Origin: Brevipalpus yothersi
Lineage: Eukaryota > Arthropoda > Arachnida > Trombidiformes > Tenuipalpidae
Direction of reading: 5' to 3'
Assembly: GCA_003956705.1 (NCBI GenBank)
Contig: QZCP01000006.1
Span: 112,725 to 176,724, forward strand
Length of the DNA stretch: 64,000 nt
The stretch's first letter is position 1, and each line of letters begins with the position of its first letter. The notes under the pieces were generated by a model. It did no database searches. It had not been told where the DNA came from and worked only from the letters and a program-made list of their open reading frames with translations. Of the stretch, positions 15,001 to 27,170 are shown piece after piece. A program made the position numbers and the translations under genes.

Positions 15001-16748
15001 GGATGAGAAACAAGCCATAAGATTCAGCATCCTAAGTATATATTGCTGATTGTGTGGGTTTGTTGCGTGAATTTCATCAGATCATAAAAGTTGGTGATAA
15101 CAGATGAAGATGGAAGAGAGAATAGCAACTCATGTGATCAATCTTTCTCATCACCTTTGAGTAGCTGTGATCATGAATTCGGTCAGTATTGAACCTTCTT
15201 ATTCTTCAAAGCAGTCATTCTTTCGTATTAAACTGAAAGATTTAAACGATGAGATGAGATGGTTTTGTCCGATAGTTGAGGAGATTTTTTCAATAATTTT
15301 GGAATTCCATTAGTCCTTCTTATCCATTCTGACTGACCTTTGAGGCTATAGTTCATAGTGAAATTTTTTTCATTCGTTGTTTCTAGGCTTGAGGGGAAAT
15401 TTATGCCCATGATCATCCACAAGAACCTGGATTTCTAAGGGGAAGGCATCTCCTAAAGTTTGAATTGTATTCGGATGATCATTTCCGTTGAATTTTTCTC
15501 CTCTCCTCCACTTTCGATGGTTAAATCTTGTTTGCTTCTTCCACATAGTTGATTCACCTTATGGTGGATTTCCCAGTTGGTATTCATAGTGAACAATTCT
15601 GACCACCACAACAAATTATATTGCTTGTTCTAGTTCATCGATTAGATTATCTTGAGCGCGAATGTCTTTTCGAATTTGCCTCCGGGAAAGAGAGAGAGGA
15701 ATACGGTCGCCTTGATGAATGGTATCGAAGGACTTTTCCCGCTATTTTTCCACTTNCTCTCTCTCTTTCTTTCTTTTTCTCTCTCTTATCCTCTTTCTCT
15801 TGCTTTCTTTTACTCTCTATCTCTTCCACTGTCTTATTCTCTATTTTTCTCTCCTCCATTCACTCGCCAAATCGAAGAATGACCCCATCAAAATGACTTG
15901 GCTCAATAAATTAGTACACTTTCAGGCGAAGACATACTAGATTCACTGAATTTTGTGGTTACAAGATAGTGAATAAGTGTTCACTTGGAACACTGAGGGA
16001 ATACTTGGAGCTACCAGCTTCAATCATACAGGAGCCTCAAGGGTCGATCACGCTCATTTTGATCTCACAATTGAGGGACTAGTTTATTCTATGCTCTAAC
16101 TGTTAACTCAATTGATGCTGAACCATTCGACTGAAATGAAAATAAGGCTTATACTAGCAACAAGCTGATGAACTTGGTCTTGTCAGAATTTTATTTATCC
16201 CACATCTACAACTTATTTGCCTCCTTCTTCTCATCCCTTAGCCAACTTCACTCTCATCTCAGAACTTTCTTATCATTTGCTCGAGCTCATCAACTGCATG
16301 AATATGTCTGACAAATATAAGAAAAATCTTCAATATTTTATCCAATTTTGCCAAAATTTGGATCCAAAGAATTCCATTCAAGAGAAAGTCTATCAATGTT
16401 CACGCTAAATCAAAATATGTTGTATCATGAGTCCTACTGGAAGGAAAAAATCCTTATTTTGATCACATTTTCTTTTACTGGTGACTAGGAGGAAGAATTT
16501 CTCTCAAAAAATCATTCTTTGATTGACTTAAATAACTTTGACATGATGCAGCAGTAATCGAAAATCACCGCAAAAGAGATGATCTTTACTTCTCCTCTCA
16601 GTTGTCCAGCATACATATGACATACACTGGACATCAATTTAGCTTCTCTCTTTCTCTACATCAATTGTCTCCATTCAATGGTATATTTCGATTGTTCAGA
16701 GACCTCAACAAAATCTGAAACAGCATCATACTTTAGCCCCTCGAGGCG

Positions 16749-16797
<49 letters not shown>

Positions 16798-17852
16798 ACC
16801 ATGGATCAGATCGTTCAATCGTCTTCAATTCTTCTCTCCTCCCGTTGAGATTCAATTCCAGCCGAGCAATAGTATTGTCCAAACCATTTTGCTTGATTCC
16901 CGTCTGTCTTGTGCATTCTCATTCCTTTTTCCCGCTCTCAATGATGAAGTTTGAGGCGATAGAATACCAATGAGCTGGGAGACCTAGAATTGCACAATCT
17001 CCGGGGAGTCATAAGCCCTATGACGGAGCGAGATGAGGATGCTGTGGAAAGATCCTGTGTGTGTATTAGAAAGGGAGAGAGAGAGAGAGAAGAGAATGAA
17101 CCCGGAGAGGTGGGGGAATTTATGTATGGAGGCTCTAGAAAGAATCTATCGAGAGAAGGAGTGTATGTATTCCTTGGAAATTGTCATCAGCTAAGAAGAA
17201 GTTTAGATTTAGTTCAAAAATTTTCATCATCGACTGATTGTGATCGGTGGAGTCAAGCTAAGAATTGAGATACTCTCATTTTAAAAAGAATTCATTCTTT
17301 GGTTGCGTTTTTTATTCAATGCCCATCTCTTAAAATTTTTGAGATCGAAAAGCCTATGGCCAGATTTCACTTTTTCATTGATTATGAATAGTGAAAGAGA
17401 AGAATACCATTGACAAGAACTGAAGATAGCTTTCTAATGGTGATGATCATGATTGATATGTGATGATAATTATATCCACTAGCATTAGAAATGTAAACAT
17501 ACACACACAATAAGATGAATAACGTGTGCGATAGGATCATCTTCATATTTCATCCTATTGCTATCATCTCTAGAACCCCTTTGATTTCTATTGTCAAGCT
17601 ATTCTCCGAAATAAGAGGAAAGCAAGTGTTCAAGCTATATATTTCTAAGCCCATTTCCTTTTCTCCCTCTTTTTCTCTTCCCATGTGAAGATTCTTCTCT
17701 TAATCGGATTCCCTATCCTCTCGATTCTCGCATCAATTTATCCCATGTTTGTTAACCAATGTCTACTTCACCCATGTTTATGCTGCTAATTTGTACCCAA
17801 CAAGTGGCTTTATCCATTGTTTGGGATCATCTCTTGCCCTTAGAAGACAAAC

Positions 17853-17943
<91 letters not shown>

Positions 17944-20900
17944 AAAAGCTCACCGGAAGAGTGACAGAAGAGATGAAAAAGAGCGGAAAAAGATGTTCAA
18001 GTGATAATTTACTCCTCTTCCTCTCCTTTTGACAGTGAATTGGTATCCTTGAATTGCTTGATTTCGGCTCTGAACTCTTTTTTCTGAAAAAATACTGTTT
18101 TGTTGTTTAATCATCAAAAGTTTTAGATTCCTTCTCCAGTTGAAGAGCAACGTATCGAGATGATTCTGGATTCTCGCTTGTCATGGACTCGGATTGATTG
18201 TTTTATAAATTTTATCTTATTGAACCCATAGAATTGTGTAAAATATTTGCACTAGAGTCTCGAATTAATGAGCTAAAAAACTTTTCGCAATGTTTTTCCA
18301 CAATAGAATATGTGATAAGCTTCCTTTCACAATATTTTGTCAAATTCTAAGAATTTTGAGAATTCAAAAACCTTTTCTCTTGAACAGTATACCTCTTGAC
18401 AATCAGCCTTGAGAGCATTATTTCCTCAGTCTTCCTCCATTCACTTAGCTCAAAATTTTTTCATAGCTCTCCTCTGGAAAACATTCATGGTGACACTTTT
18501 TATGAAATATGGAATGTTTACATGAGCAAATGAGCAGACAAAACAGCGAATGATTCTCAACTTCACTCTATTTACTCATTTCGCACTCTCAATTCCAAGA
18601 ATTTATTCACAGAGAGATTCAAGAATATCTCTTATACTTCTTTCCTCTTTCATGACCTTGTTAATCGAATGAGGCTTGTTTCGTTTAGTTTCCACTTCTT
18701 TTCCAAAGGCATAAGAAGCCCAATACAGTGTCAGAGAGAGAGAGAGAGATAGAGTAGATACCGAATGATTTCAAATACAGTTTCATTTCTCATCGGAAAT
18801 GTCGAATCATGAAAATTATGTACCATCATTTGCATTCATGATTGGCTTTGTTAGCCCAAAAGAATCGGAGAATACCCAACATTCGTTGCAATATTATTCT
18901 TCCCTCTTTTTCTCATGTGGATCATACTATTCCACAGAATCTAGTGGTAACAAGGTTTCTTGTTTTCCGCCTTCGAATTATTAGCTTGCGAATTTTCATG
19001 AATAAATTTGACAATCATTCATCATACACATGAGAACAAAACATTTTCCCCATCAGAATAGGAGCTTGAGAATAGAGAGAAATCTCTCTCTCCCTCTCTC
19101 TCTCTCTTCCTTCCAATCCTGAGATAAGACTGGAACTTTCACTTCGATCTGAACCAATTTTTTTTGTTTCCTCTTTGATCTTTTTCCCCTATCTTTTCCC
19201 TAGGTGACTGATCTATGGCTTGATGATATGTATATGAACAATCCGCTCCCTCTTCCGATTAATTCGAGCCCATTCTGCCTATTTCCGAGGCAGACTTTTC
19301 GGACTGTGAAAGATTTTATTCGATATGCTGCTCGCATAGTTTGTTTTACTCTCAAATTCAAGGAACAAATTGATAAGTAAGTGCATAAATAAGAGCATAT
19401 CCAAATAGAGTTGTTGCTCCCAAATAGTAGTTGTAGTGGTAGTACTAATAATAATCTTGGAGAGGATGTACGATGATGATATTCCTCTTCAATCTTCTGG
19501 TGAATCAGATCAAAGATGCTCGAGGTTGTTGAGTGAAGATGTATACTCTTCACGAGTAGATCGTATATAGCACATAAGATTTTTCCAAGCTTCCTCATCA
19601 TCAACTTATCCAGTCCTATCGGTTGATTATTGATTCTCTCTTTCAATTTATCCAGAGAATTACTGACACAAGAGCATGGCAGTGGTCTCAGTGATGGAAA
19701 GCCTCTCTGTATGCAGACTTACAAGCATTTTTTCACAGCTTGTCGCATTCCTGGGCATGAAAAAGATCATCTAACATTCCAAGAAAGTCCTGAGGCAATT
19801 AAGCATATAATTGTTGCCTCCAGAAATCAGGCAAGTTCAATCGAAAATCTCAATCGAGATGATTATCCTTTCCAATTACTATTTGTCTGATCTCAGAGCA
19901 AATATCACTAAGCTTATCTCTCCGATACTTCTTCTCAGTATATGGCTGAAAGATCCTATAAAATTTTTTCATACACCATTCTTCCGATTAAATTGATCCA
20001 TTAGCTGGTTGCATCAAATAGAGAGATTTAAATTTCCATCAAAAAGAGGATCAAACTAGAGTTTATATAATGAAAAACATGGTCGAGATAGAGATTTTGA
20101 ATGCGTTCAAGTTCAGAGACACATTTTTGATTTCAAAAGCTGACTACTTCAAATGGTAGAACCAAACTTGGAGATTGATATCCGAACTTTTGGATCTCTC
20201 TCTCTCTCTCTCTCTTTCAATGAAGAGCCTTGAAACCCAAGCCTTGAGGGCAATTTATGATTTTTGAGAGATTCTTTCACAATTCCTTGGGAGATTGGCT
20301 CCAGCATTTTCTTTCATTTTCAATTGAAGAGAGAAAAAAAATCACGTTCTGCGAAGGATGTTCAATTTTCAACAAATTATCCCATGAATCAACAATAACT
20401 GGCGAATTTTTTTACTTTCTCTTTTTTCCCTGATATTTTCACTTCTCCATCATCATCCAGTTTTTTCGAATCAATCTTACCGATACCTATAAGATTGATG
20501 AAGAAGAGTTGGCAGATGAGCTGAAATGGATATGGAATATCTCTCGAGAGCGTGAAGCCACTTCTCCATCCATTGGAATTCTGACAGCTGACCATCGAAA
20601 GACATGGGCATCTGTGAGAGCTCATCTAATGCAAAGTAATTGTAACTACTAATCTTTATCTGCTATTGTGTGGTCTGATGATCAAATCTTGATTACACAC
20701 AAATCATGGGCACACACTTGCACACACACACACATTCACTGTTTACCAAGGTGCTAGTATTCACGCTTGATGCTTCAATGGCCAGTAGGCGAAACAATGT
20801 TATATCAAGTCTGAATGCTGCTTATTCGCTTTGTTGAACAGCCAATAAGTTCGAAATGTTCTAGACCGTAAAAATGTACTCTTCCTCTTTCTATCTGTTT

Positions 20901-21968
20901 TGGTGTGTGCATCAATTCACTTGTTCATCTACACACATACAAACATGGAAAGAGGAAAAGATTGAAGCATAAGGCTATTCGCACCACTAGACAGTGGTAA
21001 TCATGGATAAAAATTTTGCTTAATCAGGCATTTGATTTGATTTTTGGATTCCCTTTTGGTGCATGCTTTTTACTTTAGTATTTCATTCGTTTTATGTGTT
21101 TTTACTTTTCTATTTCCAGGCCAGATTTCACGATTTTATTAATAATATTCAAAAACTTTTTAACTCTAAATATTTCTTCCCTATCTACTATCTGAAAATA
21201 GATTCTATCAACAAACAGTCACTTCAATGGCTGGAAACTAGTCTTTTCATACTATGCTTGGATGATAGTGTATTCCAGCGTACTTCGAGTACCAAAATTC
21301 GTCGTCGAGATTCTGTGGAAATGGCTCGAATGGAAAGTTCTTTCATGGCCCAACAATTGATGCACGGAGGTGGAGTTGAATACTATTCGGCCAATCGATT
21401 CTATGATAAATTTCTTCAGGTATGAGAATTCAACATTAACGATAAGAATGGATGACATTTTGCTATACTATCATCATTATTGCGAAATACAAATGGATTG
21501 TTCAGTGTGCATGTATGGCTTTAGCAAGAACTGAAAGGGGAGTGGAAAAGCAATACAATTGAAATTTTCTATACAACACTCATGAGGCTCAAGTTATTTT
21601 GGATCAAATTTATTTTTGGATGACAATAATCGACAGGCAAGTAAATCGAGCAAAGTAGAAGAAAAGTTTTCTCTTGCCACAAAGATGGTAGCAATATATT
21701 AGGGAAGAATAAAGAAAATGAAAACATGGGAAAAAACAAAAAAATATACATGCCTGTATACCGCACTTATACACACACATCTTTCTCGGACAGAATAAAA
21801 TGTTTCGATCAGATGTCTAAATGGATAATAATTCATGGACACACACACACAAAAGATGTGTTAGCAGAATTTAGGTGTACATCAATTGAAGTGCCATACT
21901 GAAGATGTAGGAATTTGCAAGAACGAAGAAAGTGAATGGAAATAGGAAAACAAAATTCATTCAATACA

Positions 21969-22042
<74 letters not shown>

Positions 22043-23990
22043 AAATATTCGAGCTCATTCTCAAGTGTTTTTCGGGATTATAGATTGCGAGAGGACTCAG
22101 GAGAGATGAAGAGGAGAAAAAAGTTGGAAGAAGAAGAAGATGAGAAAAGAGAAAGAGAGGGAAAAAAGAAGCAAAAGATGCTCTTGAAAAGAAGAAGGAG
22201 AAAGAAATGGATGGCATGGATAAGGATCCAAAGAGATAGAGAGAATGAAAGGGAACCACCAAGATTTGGATCAATTGACTAGTGAGATGGAGAAATGAAG
22301 AGAGAGAAGAAAAAAGAGTGAGAGTGAAAAGCATTCAAAATGATGAAGGACAACAATGTTTCTCTTAATGATGACCTATTTGTTCTGTCAAGATTTTGGT
22401 CGGTAAGGATGGCATCTGTGGCATCATTTTCGAACATTCCGCATCAGAAGGTATCACAGTGCTACGCTTTGCGGATCAATTGTTGATGGAGTTAGAAAAG
22501 AATCCAATCAGTGGTACACCGATTATTAAAGAGGAAACATTGCAACAACAACCAATAGGCAAGCCACCATCAAGTGGAAACAAAGAAATTGTTGCCCTAA
22601 AAGATGCTCCACGAAAATTGACATCCTCTATATCCGTTTCTCCGATGACTTCAGCCACACTACCGTCCGCAAATATGGCCACAAGTGTGATGAAAAAAGT
22701 TCAACCATTAGTGTGGCAAATTGATAGGCTGATTTCCCAGGCAATTGAAGATGCCTCCAAACGGATGAATAAGTGAGTTGATCTTTGTAAAATTTCATCT
22801 TGGGAAAACTGTCTGGCCATTATATACTTAAAACTTTGGTGGTATAATATATTTCAATCAGATTCATGACGATGATTGGACAAGATGTACTCCGTGAACC
22901 TGAGTTTCGAAATCATTTATCGTAGTAATATTTCAGGGCGAAGTATGATATTTTGATCAAATGTTACAGGTTCTGATTTTGGTCAGATAATTTTTTCCCT
23001 TAGAAACATATATGTATTCCGGGACACTTTGTAAGAACTGAAAATTGATCTCAAGAGATGCATTCAAGTAGTTGGTCATAAAAGAGTAAATCATGTGGAT
23101 AATTTGAACATACTTTTTTGCCTTGATCTCTTGTTCTCCAACAATATGATATGATATGATATGATTGCCTTCTGATGGCCAAAAAGTGATCCTAAATGTA
23201 TATCTGTTTTCTTTCTTCATGAACTGCAAAAGAATTTATGGTGAAAGATGTTGATAGGCTGCTGCTCATCTTGTAACTTCTTTCCATTTCCATTTCCTTT
23301 CCCTTCCAGATTGATTTCGGACATTGATCTTGTGGTCCTAGACTTTGATGGTTTTGGTAAAAATTTTATCAAAGATCAAAGTTTATCACCAGACGCTTTC
23401 ATTCAATTGGCACTCCAATTAACCTACTATAAGGTACACCGCGAGATGGTATCCAGTTACGAAAGTGCCAGTCTTCGACAATATCGTTCTGGTCGTGTGG
23501 ACAATATTCGATCGAATACAGTTGAAGCATTAACATGGGCTCGAGCACTTTGCGATGAAATACCGAACATAAAAGTATGTACTGAGGCTTCTCAGATTTC
23601 CTTGAGATCCATGAAAAAACATTGATTTTGGGGTCACTTTCCGAGTAACCCGATTGATTACTATCAAAATAACTACACACACACACACATGTATACGCAA
23701 AAACAAGTGATCCCTAGACTAGGAATCTAATCTCATCATTACCATGTGTAGTTTAGGATGATTGATAACATTCGAAACCTTTCCTTATGTTTGCTTTCAC
23801 ACGAATAAAAACTAAGGGGAACAGAAAATAGTGTAATCATTCATCTCATAGCATGACACTGAATACTGTTGTCCATTGATACAAAGCTTTAATCATCAGG
23901 TTCATCGGGTTTCATTGATTCTTCCACCCCAAGATCAGAATTGTCTATCCCAGAATTCTTTCTCATTGATATAAGCTCATCTTTTTCCTT

Positions 23991-24064
<74 letters not shown>

Positions 24065-26040
24065 CTTTTTGTTATCTTTCGTTTTCTCTCTTTCTAGGAA
24101 CAACACAAAATCGATCTATTCCACAAAGCCATGAGGAAGCAAGTAGAAATAGCTAAATATGTAAGATCTTCATCATCTCTCATCTTCTCTCTTTCCCTCT
24201 CCAATGTACCATGGGATGTGCAGCTTTTCATGCTACACCTCTAATTCCCATCATTGACAGCCTATTTGCTGTACTCGTCATTTTGCTAAACCCTTCTATC
24301 AGCCTATTCTTGATCTACTTGGATTCCTCACGACATATATACACTCACGCGACTTTGTATTCAGTACTTTTCTCCAAAACTAAATCACATCCAACTGAGC
24401 GTATAGTTTGGCATTCATTTCTGCCTCATTACAAGCTCACTTCTTTTACTTCCGAATTAGTATGCTCATTAGAACTCGATTTTGAATATTTTAGCTTCAG
24501 TTCAGCTCGTTAGTATTTTATTCCCTAGAACAACAACAGTTCTCATAGTCTCCAAAACATAATATTCACTACGTTTTTGTTGTGTCCTTAGGGAATTTTT
24601 CCATACTACTTTCATTAATTTCCAAGAGCTCCAGTTCATTCACTCGATTCTACTCATAGAGTACAATTCGTGATAAATGTATAAGATCAGAGGAATAAAT
24701 TTTTCCTTTTGAATTATACCCTTCAATCTTCACACGATACTTCAGAATCATCTGGTTTTGATTCTTTTCTGTCTGTTTCTTTCTTTCTCCCTATTTTTTT
24801 CACCCCAAACATGAGTAGATCTTATCCTTCTTCTCAACTGTATTCTTGATAGAAAACGAATTACAAAGAATTTCATTTAAAAAAGGATTTTATGATGAGA
24901 ATACCAATTTAGAATTTTTTTCTGTTACATAAGTAACTATATTCTTCATTGTACCCCTTAAACTCTCTGTTATTTTTAGGTCATGCTTGTGAGTCAAAGT
25001 TTGTGATCATAGAATCAGTTCCACTTTCTTTAAACTAGTTCTTGAAAAATAAGCTTGCTCATCAACACAGCTTGATCATTTCGATTGATCACGTTTCAAC
25101 TATACTCTATATCTTGGAGCAAATTTTTTTTCCTGAGAGAAAGAATTTTCATCATTTTGCCTTTTGGAATGAACAGTTTTATTCATGTTCTCATTTTTTT
25201 ATCCCTCATTGTGTCTACAAAAAGACTGTGGATGGCTATGGGCCTGATAATCATCTACTAGGTTTACGAGAAATGGCCAAAAAGAATGGACAAGAGTTGC
25301 CATTATTATTTCGTGAGAAAGCTTACAAAGAATATCTTAACTTCAAACTTTCCACCAGTCAATTGGTTTATGATAAAGTCCTTCTAGTTGGCTATGGTGC
25401 TGTGGTACCCGATGGCTATGGATGCTCGTATAGGCTCAATTCGAATTCCATCATTTTCTGTATATCATCTTTCTTCTCTTCACCTGACACTGGCTCAAAC
25501 TATTTTGCAGCCAGTTTGGAAGGCAGTCTATTACAAATAAGGTAAAATTTTGTGTGTCAAGATGAATTTCAAAACTTGAAACATTCTATTTTGAATTCAT
25601 TTTTTCTTCCTTCTGGCAGAGAACTTTGCGCTAAAATAAAGAGTAAAGAAGTCACAAAAGTTGATCAAGATAAGGAAAAGCTGATCATTGATAAATCATC
25701 TTCTTCATCATCAGAAAAACTTCCTCATGATCCAAGTCAATCACAGTCTATACAAGAATCGAAAATAGTCCCATTAAATGAGAGCACTGTTATTAATAGC
25801 ACAAAAACTGAACAAAATTCTGTGGTAGTTATGAAAAATGGTAATGAACAGGACCCCTCCAGCATGGATCAAACAACGGATTCAATGTGCCATGAAATCA
25901 AGAGCAATAATAATAAAGAGCTTTCTATGAGTACAAATTTACAAATTCTCGAAGCCAATAATAATAACATCGTTGTTCATGATCAAAAAGTATCTCAACA
26001 GCTTCTTGTCCAGGAGTCAAAAGATCAAAAGAGCAAATAA
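7114..26040 (+). CDS. ChAT: Choline O-acetyltransferase (5' incomplete)
   Basis: Makes acetylcholine from acetyl-CoA and choline in cholinergic neurons. Exons: 7114-7305, 19204-19376, 19656-19830, 20461-20635, 21202-21419, 22393-22772, 23310-23574, 24098-24160, 25225-25541, 25620-26040. All phases join in one frame of about 792 residues. The frame opens with DLPKPPIPELKDTLERYL, the usual start of the carnitine/choline acyltransferase fold. Visible landmarks are NSSP, the GGGVEYYSANRFYDK stretch, the catalytic His in FEHSASEGI (about residue 326 of the visible part), GRVDNIRS, LSTSQ and VPDGYGCSY. The VDN triplet is typical of choline enzymes, whereas carnitine enzymes carry TET-like residues there, so I call ChAT rather than CrAT. 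Oddities are a roughly 60-residue insertion after the catalytic segment, a polar C-terminal tail of over 120 residues rich in Ser, Asn and Gln, and a GC donor at 19831. The exon with the initiator Met was not identified. Confidence 0.93.
8233..8296. repeat. (AG)n microsatellite in the long ChAT intron
   Basis: About 32 pure AG units. Confidence 0.95.
8969..9002. repeat. (CT)n microsatellite in the long ChAT intron
   Basis: About 17 CT units, opposite in orientation to the AG array 670 bases to the left. Confidence 0.9.
13573..13602. repeat. Short tandem repeat, aaaaatcg unit
   Basis: About three copies of an eight-base aaaaatcg-type unit. Confidence 0.75.
16752..16795. repeat. (CT)n microsatellite in the long ChAT intron
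   Basis: About 22 pure CT units. Confidence 0.95.
17858..17942. repeat. (GA)n microsatellite in the long ChAT intron
   Basis: About 42 pure GA units, the longest in the window; it produces spurious Arg-Glu repeat frames. Confidence 0.95.
19831..20460 (+). other. GC-AG intron of ChAT
   Basis: The exon ending IIVASRNQ is followed directly by gcaagt, a typical GC donor (cag|gcaagt). The acceptor is catcatccag at 20460, and the next exon continues FFRINLTD. The family sequence is continuous across this point (NQFF). The nearest GT, at 19835-19836, would add four bases and break the frame, so the GC donor is required by the reading frame. Confidence 0.85.
21973..22039. repeat. (AG)n microsatellite in a ChAT intron
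   Basis: About 33 pure AG units, followed by a 300-base purine-rich stretch (to about 22330) on the plus strand. Confidence 0.95.
23144..23164. repeat. (ATATG)n short tandem repeat
   Basis: About four copies of a five-base unit within a ChAT intron. Confidence 0.8.
23997..24061. repeat. (CT)n microsatellite just upstream of a ChAT exon
   Basis: About 32 CT units ending 36 bases before the acceptor of the 63-base exon at 24098; it extends that acceptor's pyrimidine tract. Confidence 0.95.
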
Positions 26041-27170
26041 TCATTTATCATTCAAGTAATCATTATTTATTATCATTGCATCTGCGTTCGTTGATTGATG
26101 CTTCCATTGAAAAGTTTAAATTATTGAAGTTGTGTTTTAATTAGTTTGAATATACATCAGAAATGTTATCATCTTATAAAAAGTATAACAAAAGTATTTT
26201 TCATGTGTATATGTGTATGAAAACGAACACAAATTGAGAAATATTGGATAATTGTTCTTCAATTTCAGAACACTCTTATCTCATACCTAATTCTGGGAAC
26301 AGTTTGATTTGTTTTTCTCATTAAATCTGTTAAAAGTTAGATATATTGCATTTCAGATCAATTGAATGGAGAATTCACTGTTTAAAGTCCAAGAACTTGT
26401 TAAAAAAATATAAATAATCTTGATAATACATATACATATACCTGTATCAAGATTGAAGATAAACCTTCCCTCACTCAGAGCCTCAGATGGGCTCTCTGGT
26501 TGTGTACAGTGTTTAACTTACAGGATAATTTTCATGTAAGTTTAATCACTGGGAAAATGTTATTCTATTAAGATGTTGGTAGGTGCAAAAAAATGTTCAT
26601 ATTTCATCTAGTCTAATCATGTTTCGTCCTCAAAGTATATTTAAAACGAATAAATTTCTCCCAAATGATAAAAGTTGCTATTCTCTTTCTATCACTTCTC
26701 GGTGATTGAGAAACATGCTGGGCTGAGAAAATTTTCCCAAAAAAATTTTTCCATCTCATTTAATGTCCTGATTTTCTTTCTCCCATTCAATTAATAAATT
26801 AATTAACTATTAGAATATCCTTATTCAGTAATCGTTGAGTTTTTTCTAAGCAAAGTTCATGAATTTCATGTTCACATACCGGCGCATGTTCTGGTTAAAT
26901 CAGCTGGCGCGAAATGATAACACGAGTTGTATGTGTTTTGGTTGATTTTCTGTCCACAAATTTGAATTTTGTTGATTGTTGAACTAGTTAATTGTGACAA
27001 ATATTTGATTTAATAACGATCTGGTAAGCTTTTAAAAATCTCTTTTTCTACTGACTGTGACTAGTTTCACTTGAGAATCTGTTAATGTAATGTTGGACTA
27101 ATGCTTTCATTTTTCATCGTTCTTACTAGTAGCTGCAAGTGACCGGTAAACATTGGACAAATAATTTATC
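26041..27170. other. ChAT 3' flank and PRPF4 upstream region
   Basis: No coding potential. It should contain the ChAT 3' untranslated region and the PRPF4 promoter and leader. A potential aataaa lies near 26648. A less AT-rich stretch with ggcgcgaaatgat occurs around 26904 and may be part of the PRPF4 promoter, but no established motif is certain. Confidence 0.5.

Larger units (their letters stand above)
7306..19203 (+). other. 11.9-kb intron of ChAT
   Basis: Bounded by gtaagt at 7306 and tag at 19201-19203; the flanking exons join in frame between NW and VTDLWL, a junction continuous in the family. It contains several GA/CT arrays, short tandem repeats and AT-rich unique sequence. The longest frames inside (for example 14185-14421, 16990-17268, 17749-18004) look random or repeat-derived. 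I see no nested gene or RNA gene. One undetermined base (n) lies at 15756 at the edge of a CT-rich tract. Confidence 0.85.
20636..25224 (+). other. Remaining ChAT introns longer than 300 bases
   Basis: Introns 20636-21201, 21420-22392, 22773-23309, 23575-24097 and 24161-25224 hold AT-rich DNA. They include an (AG)n array at 21973-22039, a (CT)n array at 23997-24061 and a short (ATATG)n repeat at 23144-23164. The acceptor of the last listed intron (aaaaag|act at 25224) has a weak pyrimidine tract, but the frame KY|TVDGYGPDNH fits the family. No nested gene seen. Confidence 0.75.

Noticed and set aside
17749..18004. Arg-Glu repeat proteins (also at 30152-30367, 49326-49508 and similar Leu-Ser repeats)
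   Set aside because: Direct translation of GA/CT microsatellites in any frame; no flanking coding signal.
19200..19646. 148-residue minus-strand frame
   Set aside because: Antisense shadow of the ChAT exon at 19204-19376 and the adjacent intron.
7114..26040. Carnitine O-acetyltransferase as identity of the first gene
   Set aside because: The VDN residues in GRVDNIRS and the overall match favour choline acetyltransferase; carnitine enzymes have a TET-type motif there.
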